A DNA stretch of 64,000 nucleotides from Puffinus mauretanicus (lineage: Eukaryota; Chordata; Aves; Procellariiformes; Procellariidae), in the NCBI GenBank assembly GCA_023333565.1, contig JAJKFH010001359.1:682001-746000 (forward strand), written 5' to 3'. The stretch's first letter is position 1, and each line of letters starts with the position of its first letter. The position numbers and the translations under genes are program-made. Of the stretch, positions 52,062-64,000 are shown piece by piece. A model generated the notes under the pieces. The model had not been told where the DNA came from and ran no database searches. It saw nothing but the letters and a program-made list of their open reading frames with translations.

Positions 52062-52088
52062 ATCCATGGGTCCTGAAGCAACTGGCGG

Positions 52089-53437
52089 ATGAAGTTGTTA
52101 AGCCACTATCCATCATATTTCAGAAGTCGTGAAGTTCCCATTGACTGGAAAAGGGGAAACGTAACCCCCATTTTTAAAAAGGGAAAAAAAGAACACCCAG
52201 GGAACTACAGGCCAGTCAGTCTCACCTCTGTGCCTGAGAATATTATGGAGCAGATCCTCCTAGAAGCTATGCTAAGGCATTTAGAGGACAGGGAGGTGAT
52301 TTGAGACAGCCTGCATGACTTCACCAAAGGCAAGTCCTGCCTGACCAACCTAGTGGCCTTCTATGATGGAGTGACTACATCAGTGGACATGGGAAGAGCT
52401 ACAGATGTCATCTATCTGGACCTCGGTAAGGCCTTTGACATGGTCCCCCACAACATCCTTCTCTCTAAACTGGAGAGATATGGATTTGATGGGTGGACTG
52501 TCCGGTGGATGAGGAATTGGTTGGATGGACGCATCCAGAGGGAGTGGTGAACAGCTCAATGTCCAGATGAAGATCAGTGACGAGTGGTGTCCCGCAGGGG
52601 TCCATATTAGGATCGGTACCGTTTAATATCTTCATCAATGACATAGACAGTGGGACTGAGTGCACCCTCAGCAAGTTTGCAGATGATACCAAGCTGAGTG
52701 GTGCGGTCGACATGCCTGAGGGACGGGATGCCATCCAGAGGGACCTGGACAAGCTCGAGAAGTGGGCCCATGTGAACCTCGTGAGGTTGAACAAGGCCAA
52801 GTGCAAGGTCCTGCACCTGGGTTGGGGCAACCCCCGGTATCAATACAGGCTGGCGGATGAAGGGATTAGAGCAGCCTTGCCGAGATGGACTTGGGGGTAC
52901 TGGTGGATGAAAAGCTGGACATAAGCCCCTCTACTCTGCTCTGGTGAGACCCCATCTGGAGTACTGTGTCCAGCTCTGGAACCCTCAGCACAAGAAAGAC
53001 ATGGACCTGTTGGAGTGGGTCCAGAGGAGGGCCACGAAAATGATCAGGGGGATGGAACACCTCTCCCATGAAGAAAGGTTGAGAGAGTTGGGGTTATTCA
53101 GCCTGGAGAAGAGAAGGCTTCGGGGAGACCTTATTGCACCCTTTCAGTACTTAAAGGGGGCTTATAAGAAAGATGGGGACAAACTTTTTAGCAGGGTCTG
53201 TTGCAACAGGACAAGGGGGAATTGTTTAAACTAAAAGAGGGTAGATTTAGACTAAATCTAAGGAAGAAATTTTTTTACAATGAAGGCAGTGAAGCATTGG
53301 AACAGGTTGCCCTGGGAAGTGGTAGATGCCCCATCCCTTGCAACATTCAAGGTCAGGTTGGACAGGGCTCTGAGCAACCTGATCTAGTTGAAGATGTCCC
53401 TGCCTATGGCAGGGGAGTTGGACTAGATGACCTTTAA
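52089..53437 (+). pseudogene. CR1 ORF2 reverse-transcriptase remnant in CR1-f
   Basis: From 52089 one frame gives [20 protein letters not shown], then crosses a TGA (52302-52304) into [19 protein letters not shown] and [19 protein letters not shown]. After a frameshift, 52577-52924 carries [20 protein letters not shown] and [10 protein letters not shown] (catalytic FADD). After the internal deletion, 52944-53234 carries [20 protein letters not shown] and [20 protein letters not shown]. All RT core blocks are recognisable but not in one frame. Confidence 0.92.
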
Positions 53438-54358
53438 AGGTCCCTTCTAACCCAACTATTCTATGATTCTATGAACCGGACTGCATTGCTGACTTCATTA
53501 GAAATGATGCATGAACTTCTTACAAGCTTGTAATCTATGTGCAGTAAAACCAAGGCACTAGGAATTACTTTCCTATGTGGCAAAGCTTCAGAATATCATG
53601 ATTGTGGAAGTCTATTTGATTAAAATGTTTAGAGTACCTTTGATGTTTATGAAAAATAAGGCAAATCAGGAAACTCCTTTTGAGAATCCAATAGCAAAAT
53701 GGATGTCTAACAAAAAGTCAGATGTTGCTTTGCCTAAATTGTAATTCCTCTGATATATGCTTGGACTTCTACATGCAGGTCCTTAACTTCAGGCCATTCC
53801 ATTCCTGCTGAGATGCAGCACGTACTATCTCAGTTTTGGGTTAATGGAACTGCGGGCTTTTTGAAACCTCGATAGTGTTTATTGCTATCTGCCTGAAGTA
53901 TACTGTGCAGACAGACTTTCCTTGTGGTTAGCCATCCTCCATTAAATAAAAAGCATTTTGACATGTCTATACTCTATGGTATTTTATATTTATAACTGTT
54001 TTGTCACTTTTTTGACAATAACTCTGGAATATATTCCTCAAAGGTCTGTTTCCTGTCAGCCACTGAAATCACCTAATTGTCCGATAATTTGAGATATTTT
54101 ACCGTATATATTTCCCCTTCATCAAGATTTAATTCTATTAGGCTCCACTTACACATTTCTGACTAATTGTACAGGATGTCCCAATAGTCAAACTTCTGCA
54201 GAATTCAAGGTATAATTTAGGTCTGGAAAAAGACTGCTTTATCTCAATTTATGATTCGTTAAAACACAGGAATTTTTAAGTCTTGCTTAATATCTCCTTT
54301 CAATCTTTGCATCAGATACCACAAAATTAATCAAAAAGGATGTTTTTTCATATTGTTC

Positions 54359-54380
54359 TTCTGTATAAGTCTATACAGAA
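54359..54380. repeat. Perfect 9-bp hairpin, 4-nt loop
   Basis: ttctgtata - agtc - tatacagaa. It lies just upstream of the gtgcaact tandem repeat. Confidence 0.7.
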
Positions 54381-54398
54381 AGATTCAGAGAGGCACTG

Positions 54399-54430
54399 GT
54401 GCAACTGTGCAACTGTGCAACTGGTGCAAC
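54399..54430. repeat. Tandem repeat, 8-bp unit gtgcaact
   Basis: Three exact tandem units (54399-54422) followed by a fourth, offset copy ending at 54430. Confidence 0.85.
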
Positions 54431-54467
54431 ATTCTAGACTCCCACAACAGAAGAGCTGATGAGAGAG

Positions 54468-54523
54468 AATAAATACACATAATAAATAAATACACATAAT
54501 AAATAAATACATAGAATAAATAA
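54468..54523. repeat. Tandem repeat, 17-bp unit aataaataaatacacat
   Basis: About 3.3 copies: a partial first unit, a full unit at 54481-54497, a variant at 54498-54514 and a partial end. Confidence 0.85.
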
Positions 54524-54612
54524 TTCATGTGAATGTTTCAGTTTTGTGGAGTGAGGCTTTATAGTCACTGGAGCTTCAGCAGTAACTGAGTAAAGGAGAT
54601 TCTCTGTATTAC

Positions 54613-54731
54613 CTCTTCTGTGTCTTCAAGTCTTGCATTTTGTACATCCATTTGTGCTGCCAAGATTCTGACATAGAGGTACCTTGGGCTTTTTACGTTG
54701 AAGTTGAAGGCAATGGAGAACTGCTGGAAAT
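54613..54731 (-). CDS. Candidate exon, minus strand, unknown gene
   Basis: A 119-bp block: two bases completing a codon, then 39 codons ending in phase 0. The acceptor is excellent (gcattttctttcacag) and the donor good (gaagag|gtaata). The peptide reads FQQFSIAFNFNVKSPRYLYV and continues RILAAQMDVQNARLEDTEE. About half of third codon positions are G or C, apparently above the neighbourhood. Its entry phase matches the exit phase of the candidate at 58851-59062; splicing the two makes a GAT (Asp) codon. I do not recognise the family. Conservation in other birds would settle it. Confidence 0.38.
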
Positions 54732-55803
54732 CTGTGAAAGAAAATGCAACACAACTGAAAAACATTGCTAGGTCATGTTGCAATAGTGTGATCCGACATG
54801 TGGGTGGAGGCAAGAGAAAGAAGCTGTTAAACTTACTGTCGTACTTCTGGCTGAACAAATAAAACTAACCTGTCTACTCAAAGCAAGGTAGTCAACACTG
54901 CAAAACCTGATGAAACATTTGCCTCAAATGAGGCATTCCAGAATGAGATCACCACTGTTTGCAGAGGAACTTGTGAAAAGGTTAGAAGTCATACACCCCA
55001 GACTTTCAAAGGTATATAGATAGCTACTCTTTCTAACTTAAGCAGAAGTTGAGCTCTGTGCCCTTTGTGTTCTGTCAATCACATATTGCCAAAAGGATTA
55101 TTGGGATACCAAGTTCTACAAGCTAGTCTAATAAGCCATATATGTACAAGTTAACTCATATGTTTGTAACAATGTGAAAATGGGATCTGGCAGAACAAAA
55201 GGACCAAATAGGAAAGGTATTTCATTTGAGGAGCAGATAAGAATATAGCATTGCTGTGTTTCACTGCTCAGCACGTAAAACATCTGTTTAATTCCTTTAT
55301 GTCTTGGGTGTCCTTGTGGTTAAAGATTTGACATTCACAAAATTTTATTAGACAAGTCCATGCTAGTAAAATGTTCCTTCTTAGTACTGTATACTGTAAT
55401 TCAGTGTTTTCATTTGTTTTAGCATCTGGCATAGTAGAATAATTTCTACTGTGATGTCCTCCAGTTGTCCTCTGCTGAAATTTAAGCTATCATGCTGAGG
55501 GGCAGAAACAAAAGGTAATTTTCACATGGATTCATCTCAGGAAACCTTAGACAAAACTACTTTGGGTATAGAATATATGCTTGCCAGACTTGTAACCTCA
55601 AAACTTAGTTGTATTTCACAATGAATAAATCAGTTTTTTCTATTTGTGACGTATTGCTGTATGTAAATATATGAAAAGTAATTTCTATAATATTGATCTC
55701 TTTCTAGGTAAAATGGAGACATCACTTTAACCTTCAGTATGCTGTGTAGTATATCTGCCTTTTTGTGTGTGTTTGTATATACACATGCACTCTCTCTCAC
55801 CCC

Positions 55804-55814
55804 TCCCCCCCCCA
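55804..55814. repeat. C-rich run in a pyrimidine tract
   Basis: ctctctctcacccctccccccccc: a short (CT)n tract followed by a run of C. Confidence 0.7.
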
Positions 55815-58800
55815 CATACTCACACAATGTGATTGTTCAGTCTGTAAAGAAAGAAATGCAAATCTGCCATTTTGATGCATGCATTGGTTTAATTTAGTTG
55901 TAACTGTCATTTGGTCTATGGGGTGATTTTTGAAATTAAAATGAAAAGTTCATAACATTTTATAAAAGAATAAGGGATTTTTTAATTATAGTTTTAGGAA
56001 CAGGACAACATTGCTGCTAGTATTACAGAATGAAGGCCAAGCTGTGAAAAGGTGTTGAATAGATAGCTTTGGAGATAGGGAGCCTTTGCTTTTCTAGAGA
56101 TGAGATTATACTTCCCCCAGAACAGCTGTTTCATATTGCTGAAATCTGTCCCATCACCACAAATCACATCAGAGTCCTTCCTCACCTTCTTTTGTAAAAC
56201 TATGCTTATTGTTCAGAGTTCAGAGATCCAAGGAAACCCACTGAGATGTTCTTGCCTTTTTAATATGGGGAGCACTCAAGCACCATGTTGATGCACTATT
56301 AATAAACCCTAGAGTAGACAGAATTCCCCTTCATGCTTATGTCTTTTTGTTTTTTATCATCACACTCATTATTCAGGATAACATTTTTATCAGTATATTG
56401 GAATACATAGGTATTCCAGGCCAAACAAAGTAGGGACAAACATACAGATTATTTCTGGCAACCATGTTAAAATGTTATTTTTAATATTTAATATTTTAAA
56501 AGTTGTTCTTTCTTTCTGGGCTTCACACAACAAAGATTTTGTAACACCTCTTGGCTTCAAAAGACATGGTGAATTTACACAAATATCAAGGACTTTGAAT
56601 AGGACTCCAAGACCCCCTGTGAACAATTATGAGTCTCCTCTTTCCTCTGGATTTGATGTCAGGTTATTTGCAAGTATCTGAGTCCTCTGCAGGCAAACAG
56701 ATGTTGCTTATACCACATACAGTATTACTATTGTAACTTGCCCACATAAAGATGACCATTTGTTTTTCAACTCCATCACTTCTTAATTTTACTCCTTTTA
56801 TTTTAGTCATTTTTGTTTTTAATGAAATTTTTGTCAAAGTGCCTTCCCAAAAAGACGCAAGGTAGACATCTGTCATGTCTGAAATATGGTGTTTGCAGGT
56901 TCACATCCTGCAAATCAGTCCAGGCAAAAGAGCAGTGAAGCCTAGAAATTGCTCATAGAACCATTAGAACAAACGGATATTCTTCAAGTGATCAGATTAG
57001 CTCATATACTTTGGGAATTAGCTAACAGAGTTCCAGTGCACTTCTTGTCACGTGGTAATGTGGAGAAAATGTATTTGTATTGTACTGTGCATACTGCAGT
57101 TAGCATTGCTGTCAAATTGCATTGCAGATTACCAGTCTTTTTTGCTAAACATTGTTTAACACACATTATGCTTCTTCAATACACTACACTCATTCACAAA
57201 AAGCATGCTGATTTTATTCCTAGAATATACTGTTTTTTTCCAAATTTCTTTTAATGAAGGTATGCAGGAGAAAAGAACAATTTCAACTAAGTACAAAGTA
57301 TCAAAGATGAGGCTCAATTTAGCATATAAATAAAAAATTCATCAACAAAACAAGTCCGTTTAACAGGATTCCTTGAAGCAAGAAAACGTGGATTATTCGA
57401 CAAAGCTACATTTCTGTTTTCTAAAATTACACAGAGCGTTTGTGTTTGGTTTTTTTTTTTACTTTTTTGAAAGATCTATGTTGAAAGAGCCATTGTTTTT
57501 TCAATGAGCAGAATCTGAGCAGAGTAGATATCTTCAAGTCTCTTCTTTTAGAAAATGAAATAGCTTTGAAATCTCAGAACTTAAGTGGTACAGTGGCACT
57601 GAGAGATCGCATGTAGCTTCTGAAGATACCAAAATAAAAGACAGAGCCAGGACACTCCCTGTGGTGCACAAGAAGGGAACTACTCCTCCATCTGATATGC
57701 AGAAGGTATCTCAAGTACCCAGCCTCAGAGGCTGGCCTCTATTCACCAAAGTCTCAGGCAAAAGTGTAGTTTATACCCTACTTTGAACATTCTCACAGCT
57801 TTCATGCCTAAACATGAGTGCAAAAGAGGTGAGGAAAGAGTGCAAAAAACTCCTTTATTTGTTCATGGTGTAGTAACTACCTGCTTTGACTTTTCACTAG
57901 GATTAATGCAACTAAACAGGATCATTTTACCACCTGGTTCTCCATGTGATTTTGTGAATGAACCGTCAAAGCTTTTTTTTCTGATTTTTAGAAGTGTGCA
58001 GAATTTTTTTCTTTCTATTTATTCCTTAACTTTGAGCTTTTACGATCAAAAATCAAAAAGATAGATAAGTGCATAGAAGATGCATTACATGCAGAGTCAG
58101 AAGTATATGAAATTTGGAATAAACCTTTAACCAAGAATTATTTCAGAGAACTTGCACGTAGCAGGTATAGCTGAGTTAAAAGACGTTGCTTGTAAAAGGG
58201 AATGCATGTGACCCCATTTTAGGTCCAAACCTTCACAAAGGCATGCTGGAAAAAATGCTGCCAGCCAGCCAAGGAAATTGATACTCACATATTGTACAAA
58301 AGGACAAATGCCAGATATTTGGAGGAAAAATGTTTCCTAGGCACAAATGGAAGCAGAAAATGTAAACTGAAAAAGGTGTATTGAATGAAGTATTCATTGT
58401 GGAGTAATTGCCCAATGCTACTGTGACTGCTGGTTGTCGTTGTTACTTCAGGCTATTTCTGCTAAGCCTGCAGATAGATATAGACAGTGTCTATAAAGTT
58501 AGTAAACTTGCTATCACATAAAGTTTTCTCTGATGTATTCTAAATGGCAACAAGATAAGCACATTGAGTTTATTTTCAGTTTTGAAGTTTGATAAAGACA
58601 ACCAAATCAGGAAAGCAACCAACAGAGAAGCAGACATGTAGTCAACAGTTTTTGTCTTAGCCCAAAAAAGTATGAAGTGCAAAATTCAAAAGGGAGAAAG
58701 ATTTGTGAACATTTATGAAGTGGTAAGGTCATGCTTATACTTCCTTGTTTTCACAACATGCACTTTGAATGTCTCCATAAATTTGAGTCTGTCCTTACAG

Positions 58801-58850
58801 AACAGATGGCTAAAAAAGATTTGCACCAAAAGCTCTAGATTTATGCTTAC

Positions 58851-59062
58851 CAATTGCTGAACCCAGAAGCACTGAAAGATTTGCTGTTGTAGTCTGACTT
58901 GAATGGTTATGTCCATTCCCATCAATACAACTAATGTTTGTGCAGTGTGAGCTTTGGCATGAACAAGAATAAAGAACATTGTTTATTGGGGCTATCTGAA
59001 AGCCATTATTGTGGAGCAGGCGAGAAAGAACAGCTGTTACCTGTCGTAGAGAACTTCTGTTA
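58851..59062 (-). CDS. Candidate exon, minus strand, unknown N-glycosylated protein
   Basis: A 212-bp block open across 70 codons, entering with one base of a codon and leaving with one base (phase 1). The acceptor is gacatggatgcacag and the donor agcaattg|gtaagc is strong. The peptide is rich in possible N-glycosylation sites (NRSS, NIS, NHSS, NLS) and has a cysteine cluster, YSCSCQSSHCTNISC, which would suit an extracellular segment. An alternative acceptor at ctacgacag lies 22 bases inside. It joins in phase with 54613-54731. The family is not recognised; a chance open frame is still possible. Confidence 0.35.
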
Positions 59063-59965
59063 CTGTGCATCCATGTCATGGGACAAGGAAATCACCTGAA
59101 TTTGTTTTCTTGAGCATAATCAGTGGCACAGAGGCATAGGGGAATAGTGCAAGAATAGGGGAAAGAATGGGCAGGAAACTTGGCTCTGTCTCTGCCAGGC
59201 CATTAACAATCACAGATGAGTGAAATCACCACTTTCTGTGCTGCTCTTCCCTTTCCTTATGGGGCACTTGGTGGGTTTGCATGAAGGCAGGAAAAGGCAA
59301 AGGCATTCATCAGGGTGTATGTCAACTCCATGCTATGGAAAGAGACACCCAAAAATGTTAGATGCTTATGGTATCTGCTGATGTGTACATCTGGATGTGA
59401 TCCTTGTTTCAGTTGCATTGCACACAAGTCAGATTAAAGTTGAAATGTAACCAGTATGGAATGAGTACTAAATAGCAAATTTTTCACTCTGCTAATCCAA
59501 GCTTAGTCAACTGGTATGTTGTGTTCCCCCAGCCTCTGGTAATTAAGATGGTTTATTTTAGCTTTCGGATATTCAGTATCCTTAAAAGCCATGCAGTCAT
59601 TTTCTCTAGTCATCTGTTATGAACCGTACAACAGTGATGACAACAGTGACTCTAGCAAGCTGCCTTTGGACAGCAGCTGAAATGAGGCTGATGTACATCT
59701 GTACTTCAGATCATGGGGGCCTAGACCCCGTAAAAGGTTCAGCAATTGCAGTGGGGACTGAGAGTATTTCAGAGGATGAAGACCTCTGTGAATGCAAATT
59801 AAGATAGCATTTACCACGCTACTATTCATTACCGAGTAAAATGAAAATTCTAGCAAGAAATGTAACTGATTTTAAAAAGGCACAGGTACAGTTTTCATCT
59901 GAATTACTCTTACTGACTCTACCAGAGTAGGCTTATTGATTCTTCACTGACATTCACCCAATTAG

Positions 59966-60331
59966 TATGCAGAAATTATCACTAATTAGAGAGATACAAG
60001 AGACTGACCTTGCTGTTATTCACAGAGCAATCTCTACTCCATTTAAGCAATGTGTTACAAGAGGTGCGTGTGGAGCTGAACCAGTGTATCCTGGTTGCAG
60101 TAATGTGGAAGTTAAAGGTCGCTACTCTGAGCTGCGTACAATACCTAGCATTTGTGAAACACGCTTTTTGGTGGACAAGCACATTGATGAATTTACAGGA
60201 ACTGATGCAATATTTTCTGTTAAAAATGTAATGGAAAATGGACAACTTTGTGGAAAGAGCACTGAATTGGATGATGGGGCAAACTTGGATTCAGTTCAAA
60301 GATCTGTCTCCAATATACATGGTGAACTTAG
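59966..60331 (+). CDS. Candidate exon, plus strand, unknown gene
   Basis: The frame containing ATG 59967 is open for 122 codons, and its stop lies inside a strong donor, gaacttag|gtaaga, just as expected when an exon is read through into an intron. Possible acceptors are cattcacccaattag (before 59966) or tatgcag (before 59973). The peptide includes SELRTIPSICETRFLVDKHI and ENGQLCGKSTELDDGANLDS. No domain is recognised. The opposite strand is also partly open here, which weakens the case, and the strand differs from the other candidate exons. Confidence 0.3.
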
Positions 60332-62167
60332 GTAAGAGATCATGTCCCCCACATGTCTTAGTTTGCACATGCTAACTTTTCCTTTTGAAGAGCTTAGAAA
60401 AGCACTTCACTACATAAGAGGTAGGTATGTTGTATATTGGGAATATGGCAAACACATGACGCTTTATACAATTGGAGCTACAGACAGTTTTTCTTAATTT
60501 CCAGGGTTTGCGTTTTTTTATTCTGATGGCTAACATGTAAAAACACAATTTCTTTTTTTATTTTTTAACTTCAACTTAGTATCGACTTAATATTGTTTGT
60601 TTTTTGTTTTTTTTTTCACTATGTATGCGTCACAGCTTAGAGATTTTTTTAAGGTGGAATGATCTAATTTAATTAGAAATGAAGCTTAGAGAGAGTGCCT
60701 TTCTCAGAGCTGAGTGATTAAATGCTTTGAATTTCTCAGACGTGTGCTGCCCTTTAGAAGAAGCTCATACTGTCTTAATGAAGACCAGGATGCCAGAACA
60801 TACTATGAAGACTTTTTCCTCCCATCACAGATGAAGTCCTGCATGCAAAAGTCTGAAGCCAATATACAGCCAGGAAGTATGTTTTAGATGTAATTATTTC
60901 AAGCTTCATCTCTTTGTCAGAAAAAATACAGCATTTGTCTTTAGTACATTTAGTACCTGAATGCATTTACAACTGCTTAAGAACAGTGTTCCACAGTGAC
61001 ACTAGTTTGTATCAACTGCTGTATCCCACCTGAGCAATAATAAATCAGTCATTTGAAATGTCACTAGTGGGTGGATTAATAGGTGTTAAAGAAGAGTTCA
61101 TGTCCTTGCAGGTGTGAGAGTTTACAAAGGAAATGTTATATATGCTTGCCCCATTCTTCTCCTCTTTCCTTGCAATATCAGTTAGCCACTGTTGGAGGCA
61201 AGGTACTGAGCTAAATTAAACTGTGCTGTGACCTAGTGCTGCTACTCAGTTACATTGCTATGTTCCAGGTGTCACTACAGAGATGGTTATAGACAGCCAA
61301 GTATTCATGCTGCTTGTTAACGTTGATTTGGGAGCCCACCAACTGCTGTGCACAGCACAGTACAGTGCTGAATTAATAAGCCATGCTAAATTCAGTGGGC
61401 AGAGAGCCACACTGATGTGGCTGCACAGTTTCCAGACTGAAGCTGGGTCATGATCCACCAGATTGAGCACTGGCAGAGCTAACGTGTGATTGTCTGCATC
61501 CATTCGTCTGCATTGTTTGTCTCTTGGCAAACTGAGGAAGACCGTACTGCATCAGCAATGCTTGGTTTACATTTGGAAGGTTCTTTTACTAAGCATCATG
61601 CATTGCAAATGCTTATTTCCTCTGCCTCCTCCCCTTCCAAAAGAAAAAAAATAATGAATGAGGTTCTGCATAATCCTGAAAACCCATGTAAATATATCTA
61701 GCAGTCTGTTGTTTATCCATAAGGATGTCTGAGATACCAGATCTATAGAAAGATGAATTATTATAACAGGAGAGTTGTTTATGATGATCTAAGGGTATAA
61801 ATGGGGTACAAATAAAGGTACAAATTAACATGTAATATGGTTGAAAAAGGCTGGCCGTCTTTTGGCACATAAACCCTTCATAAGTTGGGATAGCTGTTCC
61901 TGTTTCAGACCTGGCAATAATTCATGTGCCCAAAAATGTGTCTGTGTTTCTGTAAAAATATCTGCTAGTCCAAGATGAAATCATAAAATCTTTTATTATT
62001 TTCAAAGTGTACCTGGGTCAGGATGACTTTAAGAACAACCTCTCTTTTCTGTCTAACTATACATATGCCAACATGCAGCCCCTTTAAATGTGCTTCTGTC
62101 AGTATTCTAACTTCTGCTGAAATAATCCATTTTAAAGACAAGAGGAATTTTACACTTTTGCTATTTT

Positions 62168-62213
62168 TACTGTAATTTACAAATTATAAAATTTGTAATT
62201 ACAAATTACAGTA
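62168..62213. repeat. 46-bp AT-rich inverted repeat
   Basis: Outer arms tactgtaattt and aaattacagta pair perfectly over 11 bp. An inner stem, acaaatt/aatttgt with loop ataa, leaves a 6-base bulge (aattac). Confidence 0.75.
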
Positions 62214-62803
62214 GAAATTAATAGAACTTTCACTGTTTCATAAAACTTCTCAAAGTCACTGTATTTAATTTTTAAGGAGAGAGCAATGCTTGTATTTTAA
62301 GAATATTCAAAACCTTTTGTGCAGAATAAGCCTGTCTTCACATAACATAATATCAGCTGTTTTCACCTAAAATACAGCTGTCTGGGGTACTAGTTTTCTA
62401 GGGCAATTTACATAAACCAAACAAATATATTTTGAATACTGGGAATGGAATTTGCTTGTTCGTGCTGCAGAATAAGTTATGCATAACCCACAGAAATTTT
62501 GCCTCTTTCCACCACTGCCTAGTGAAAGATAAAAGAGTTTCATTCTGATCTGTAGATAATGACCAGTTGTATAGATTTAGGTGTGTACTTCTGTCTTGAA
62601 TCTGCTGGTATTCCAATTAATTTGCATCAGCTGGGTTCAGCGGTGTTCTTATAATCACTTTATGTTTAACACTTCTATTAAATGGATTCAGTCACAGAAA
62701 TATTGATATTTTATAAAAGTTTTCAAGAAACGAATGAAACACAAGTACCTGCATTAGCACCCATCCTTGATAGAGACATGGTACATCATTTATGTGAACC
62801 GAG

Positions 62804-62846
62804 TCTGCACACTTTCTTTATTCTGCACACTTTCTTTATTCTGCAC
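62804..62846. repeat. Tandem repeat, 18-bp unit, 2.4 copies
   Basis: tctgcacactttctttat repeated at 62804-62821 and 62822-62839, then a partial tctgcac. The two full units are identical. Confidence 0.9.
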
Positions 62847-64000
62847 CCACTTCTGACATGATCTGACAGCATGAGTGAAGCCTGCTAATGACAACTGATG
62901 ATCATGCATCACTTCACTATATTACTTTATATGGGTGGACAGATAGGTGTAATGAAACAGAACTGATAGGGCAATGTTCTTTATAGTACTAGTTACCCAT
63001 GGATTGGCGTGAACTAAACCTGCTATCAAAAAGCAATGTCCCGTAGACTTAGTTGATCTAGGAGATGTCACTGGGGTTAAGTTCAACCCTGTTTAACACC
63101 ACTGATTTCTATGATATTTTCAACAAATATGAACATTGGAAGGTCTGAGCCACACTTTCTTCTTTCAGATCACTGAATGCTCTAGTCATGATATTTTTTT
63201 TCTTAATTCATGTCTGTTAGAAAAGGTGCATGCTTTTCTCAAGTCATCCTTATTAAACAGAGGATATATGTGGGTCAAATAGTTCATGAACATAGATCAC
63301 CATTAAATGAAAAGATAGAAAAAGAGACTGCTTGTTTATCTGTAAGAAATCACTGTGGAGATTTTTTCTCAAGGAAAATTCCCCTTTTCACAGAAGAATG
63401 AATTATTGTGGTCGCACTGCCAGGAGGCTGACTGTTACAGAGTTTTCATGTGGAACGTGAAACTGTCAAGTACAGGAGCAAAATGCCTATAATTCCAGTT
63501 ACATGGAATAACTGATGACTTCCGTGGTGAAGCAGAATGATTGGCTTCATAGTATGGTTATAACGTAAAGAGGCCTTTATTGAATCAAGGACACAGTGAC
63601 ATTCACAAATCTACCAGTAGGGGCTACCACGCGACTCATGAAATAAACACATTAAGAAAAAATTAATAAACTGTCTCACAGAAAAGAGCATGTGGTGGAA
63701 TTACCCCAAGGGACCTAAATATAGCATTCTACCAGATGGACTGCAGGAGAAACACCATCTGATTAGAACAATATAGGCTTTTCTATACGACTGTTGCTGT
63801 GCATGAACTTGTCTATGCTGGAATTTTTTGCATATTTCCCACTAGCTTGTTTAGGAAAATCCTTCCTTATGCATTGCTATTTCCCCTCTTTGTTTCTTCA
63901 AAGCTCACTGCTTTGAAAAGCTTACAGAGAACTTCATTAAATTTAATAGAGCAGTTGCAACAGAGGGGAAAAGAAAAATTAACCACTGAAGTATGCTGGC

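Larger units (their letters stand above)
51455..53474 (+). mobile_element. CR1-f LINE, interrupted by a solo LTR
   Basis: Plus-strand CR1 of the same type as CR1-a/b/c. The 5' part, 51455-51553, encodes IEDQVQ..LRNLKVHRSMGPDE. The element resumes at 52057 (gatacatccatgggtcctgaag) and continues through the RT to the tail attctatgattctatga at 53458-53474. A roughly 100-bp internal deletion near 52925 joins EKLDIS directly to [13 protein letters not shown]. It contains an in-frame TGA at 52302-52304 and frameshifts near 52550, 52885 and 53220. Confidence 0.94.
53475..64000. other. AT-rich right end with short repeats and exon-like blocks
   Basis: No CR1 or LTR copy is seen here. It contains two tandem repeats near 54.4-54.5 kb, one at 62804-62846, a 46-bp inverted repeat at 62168-62213, a C run at about 55804-55814, and candidate exons listed separately. 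The rest reads as ordinary intron or intergenic DNA. Confidence 0.55.

Noticed and set aside
61258..61530. 90-codon minus-strand open frame
   Set aside because: The plus strand is equally open over the same DNA, and no splice sites or recognisable motif were found.
1..64000. CRISPR array, operon, tRNA, rRNA or phage features
   Set aside because: No regularly spaced repeats, no clustered bacterial-type ORFs and no recognisable tRNA or rRNA sequence. The window is vertebrate in character.

Overview
The window looks like a gene-poor, AT-rich intronic or intergenic piece of a bird genome. The evidence is six CR1 retrotransposon copies, several ending in the avian CR1 tail ATTCTATGATTCTATGA, and a solo endogenous-retrovirus LTR of a kind I recall as common in birds. 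I see no bacterial gene organisation, rRNA, tRNA, CRISPR array or operon, and no previously undescribed biological system that I can support.

Layout: 1-1309 is mostly featureless. 1310-2774 (+) is CR1-a, which keeps the end of ORF1 (an SGNH-esterase-like block) and the start of ORF2 (endonuclease) fused directly to the 3' end. 2775-27563 is AT-rich single-copy-like DNA with a pair of related repeats near 16.2-16.9 and 18.7-18.9 kb. 27564-28173 (-) is CR1-b. 39395-39616 (-) is the short CR1-c. 42199-44003 (-) and 48728-50446 (-) are CR1-d and CR1-e, two very similar copies of another CR1 subfamily that share three ORF-breaking lesions. 51455-53474 (+) is CR1-f, split by a 503-bp solo LTR (51554-52056, -) with near-perfect 5-bp target-site duplications. 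53475-64000 holds short tandem repeats and a few exon-like blocks.

No complete host gene can be read. Several short open blocks are bordered by good splice sites. The most convincing are on the minus strand at 58851-59062 and 54613-54731 (their phases match, forming a GAT codon across the join), then 30020-30144, 12633-12755 and 9591-9757 (mutually in phase). They could be exons of one minus-strand gene with large introns. I do not recognise the protein, and chance exon-like combinations are expected in 64 kb, so these are low-to-moderate calls. One plus-strand block, 59966-60331, ends exactly at a strong donor.

History that can be read: the CR1 copies are all dead (stops, frameshifts, truncation or internal deletion). 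The LTR is younger than CR1-f, because it interrupts it.
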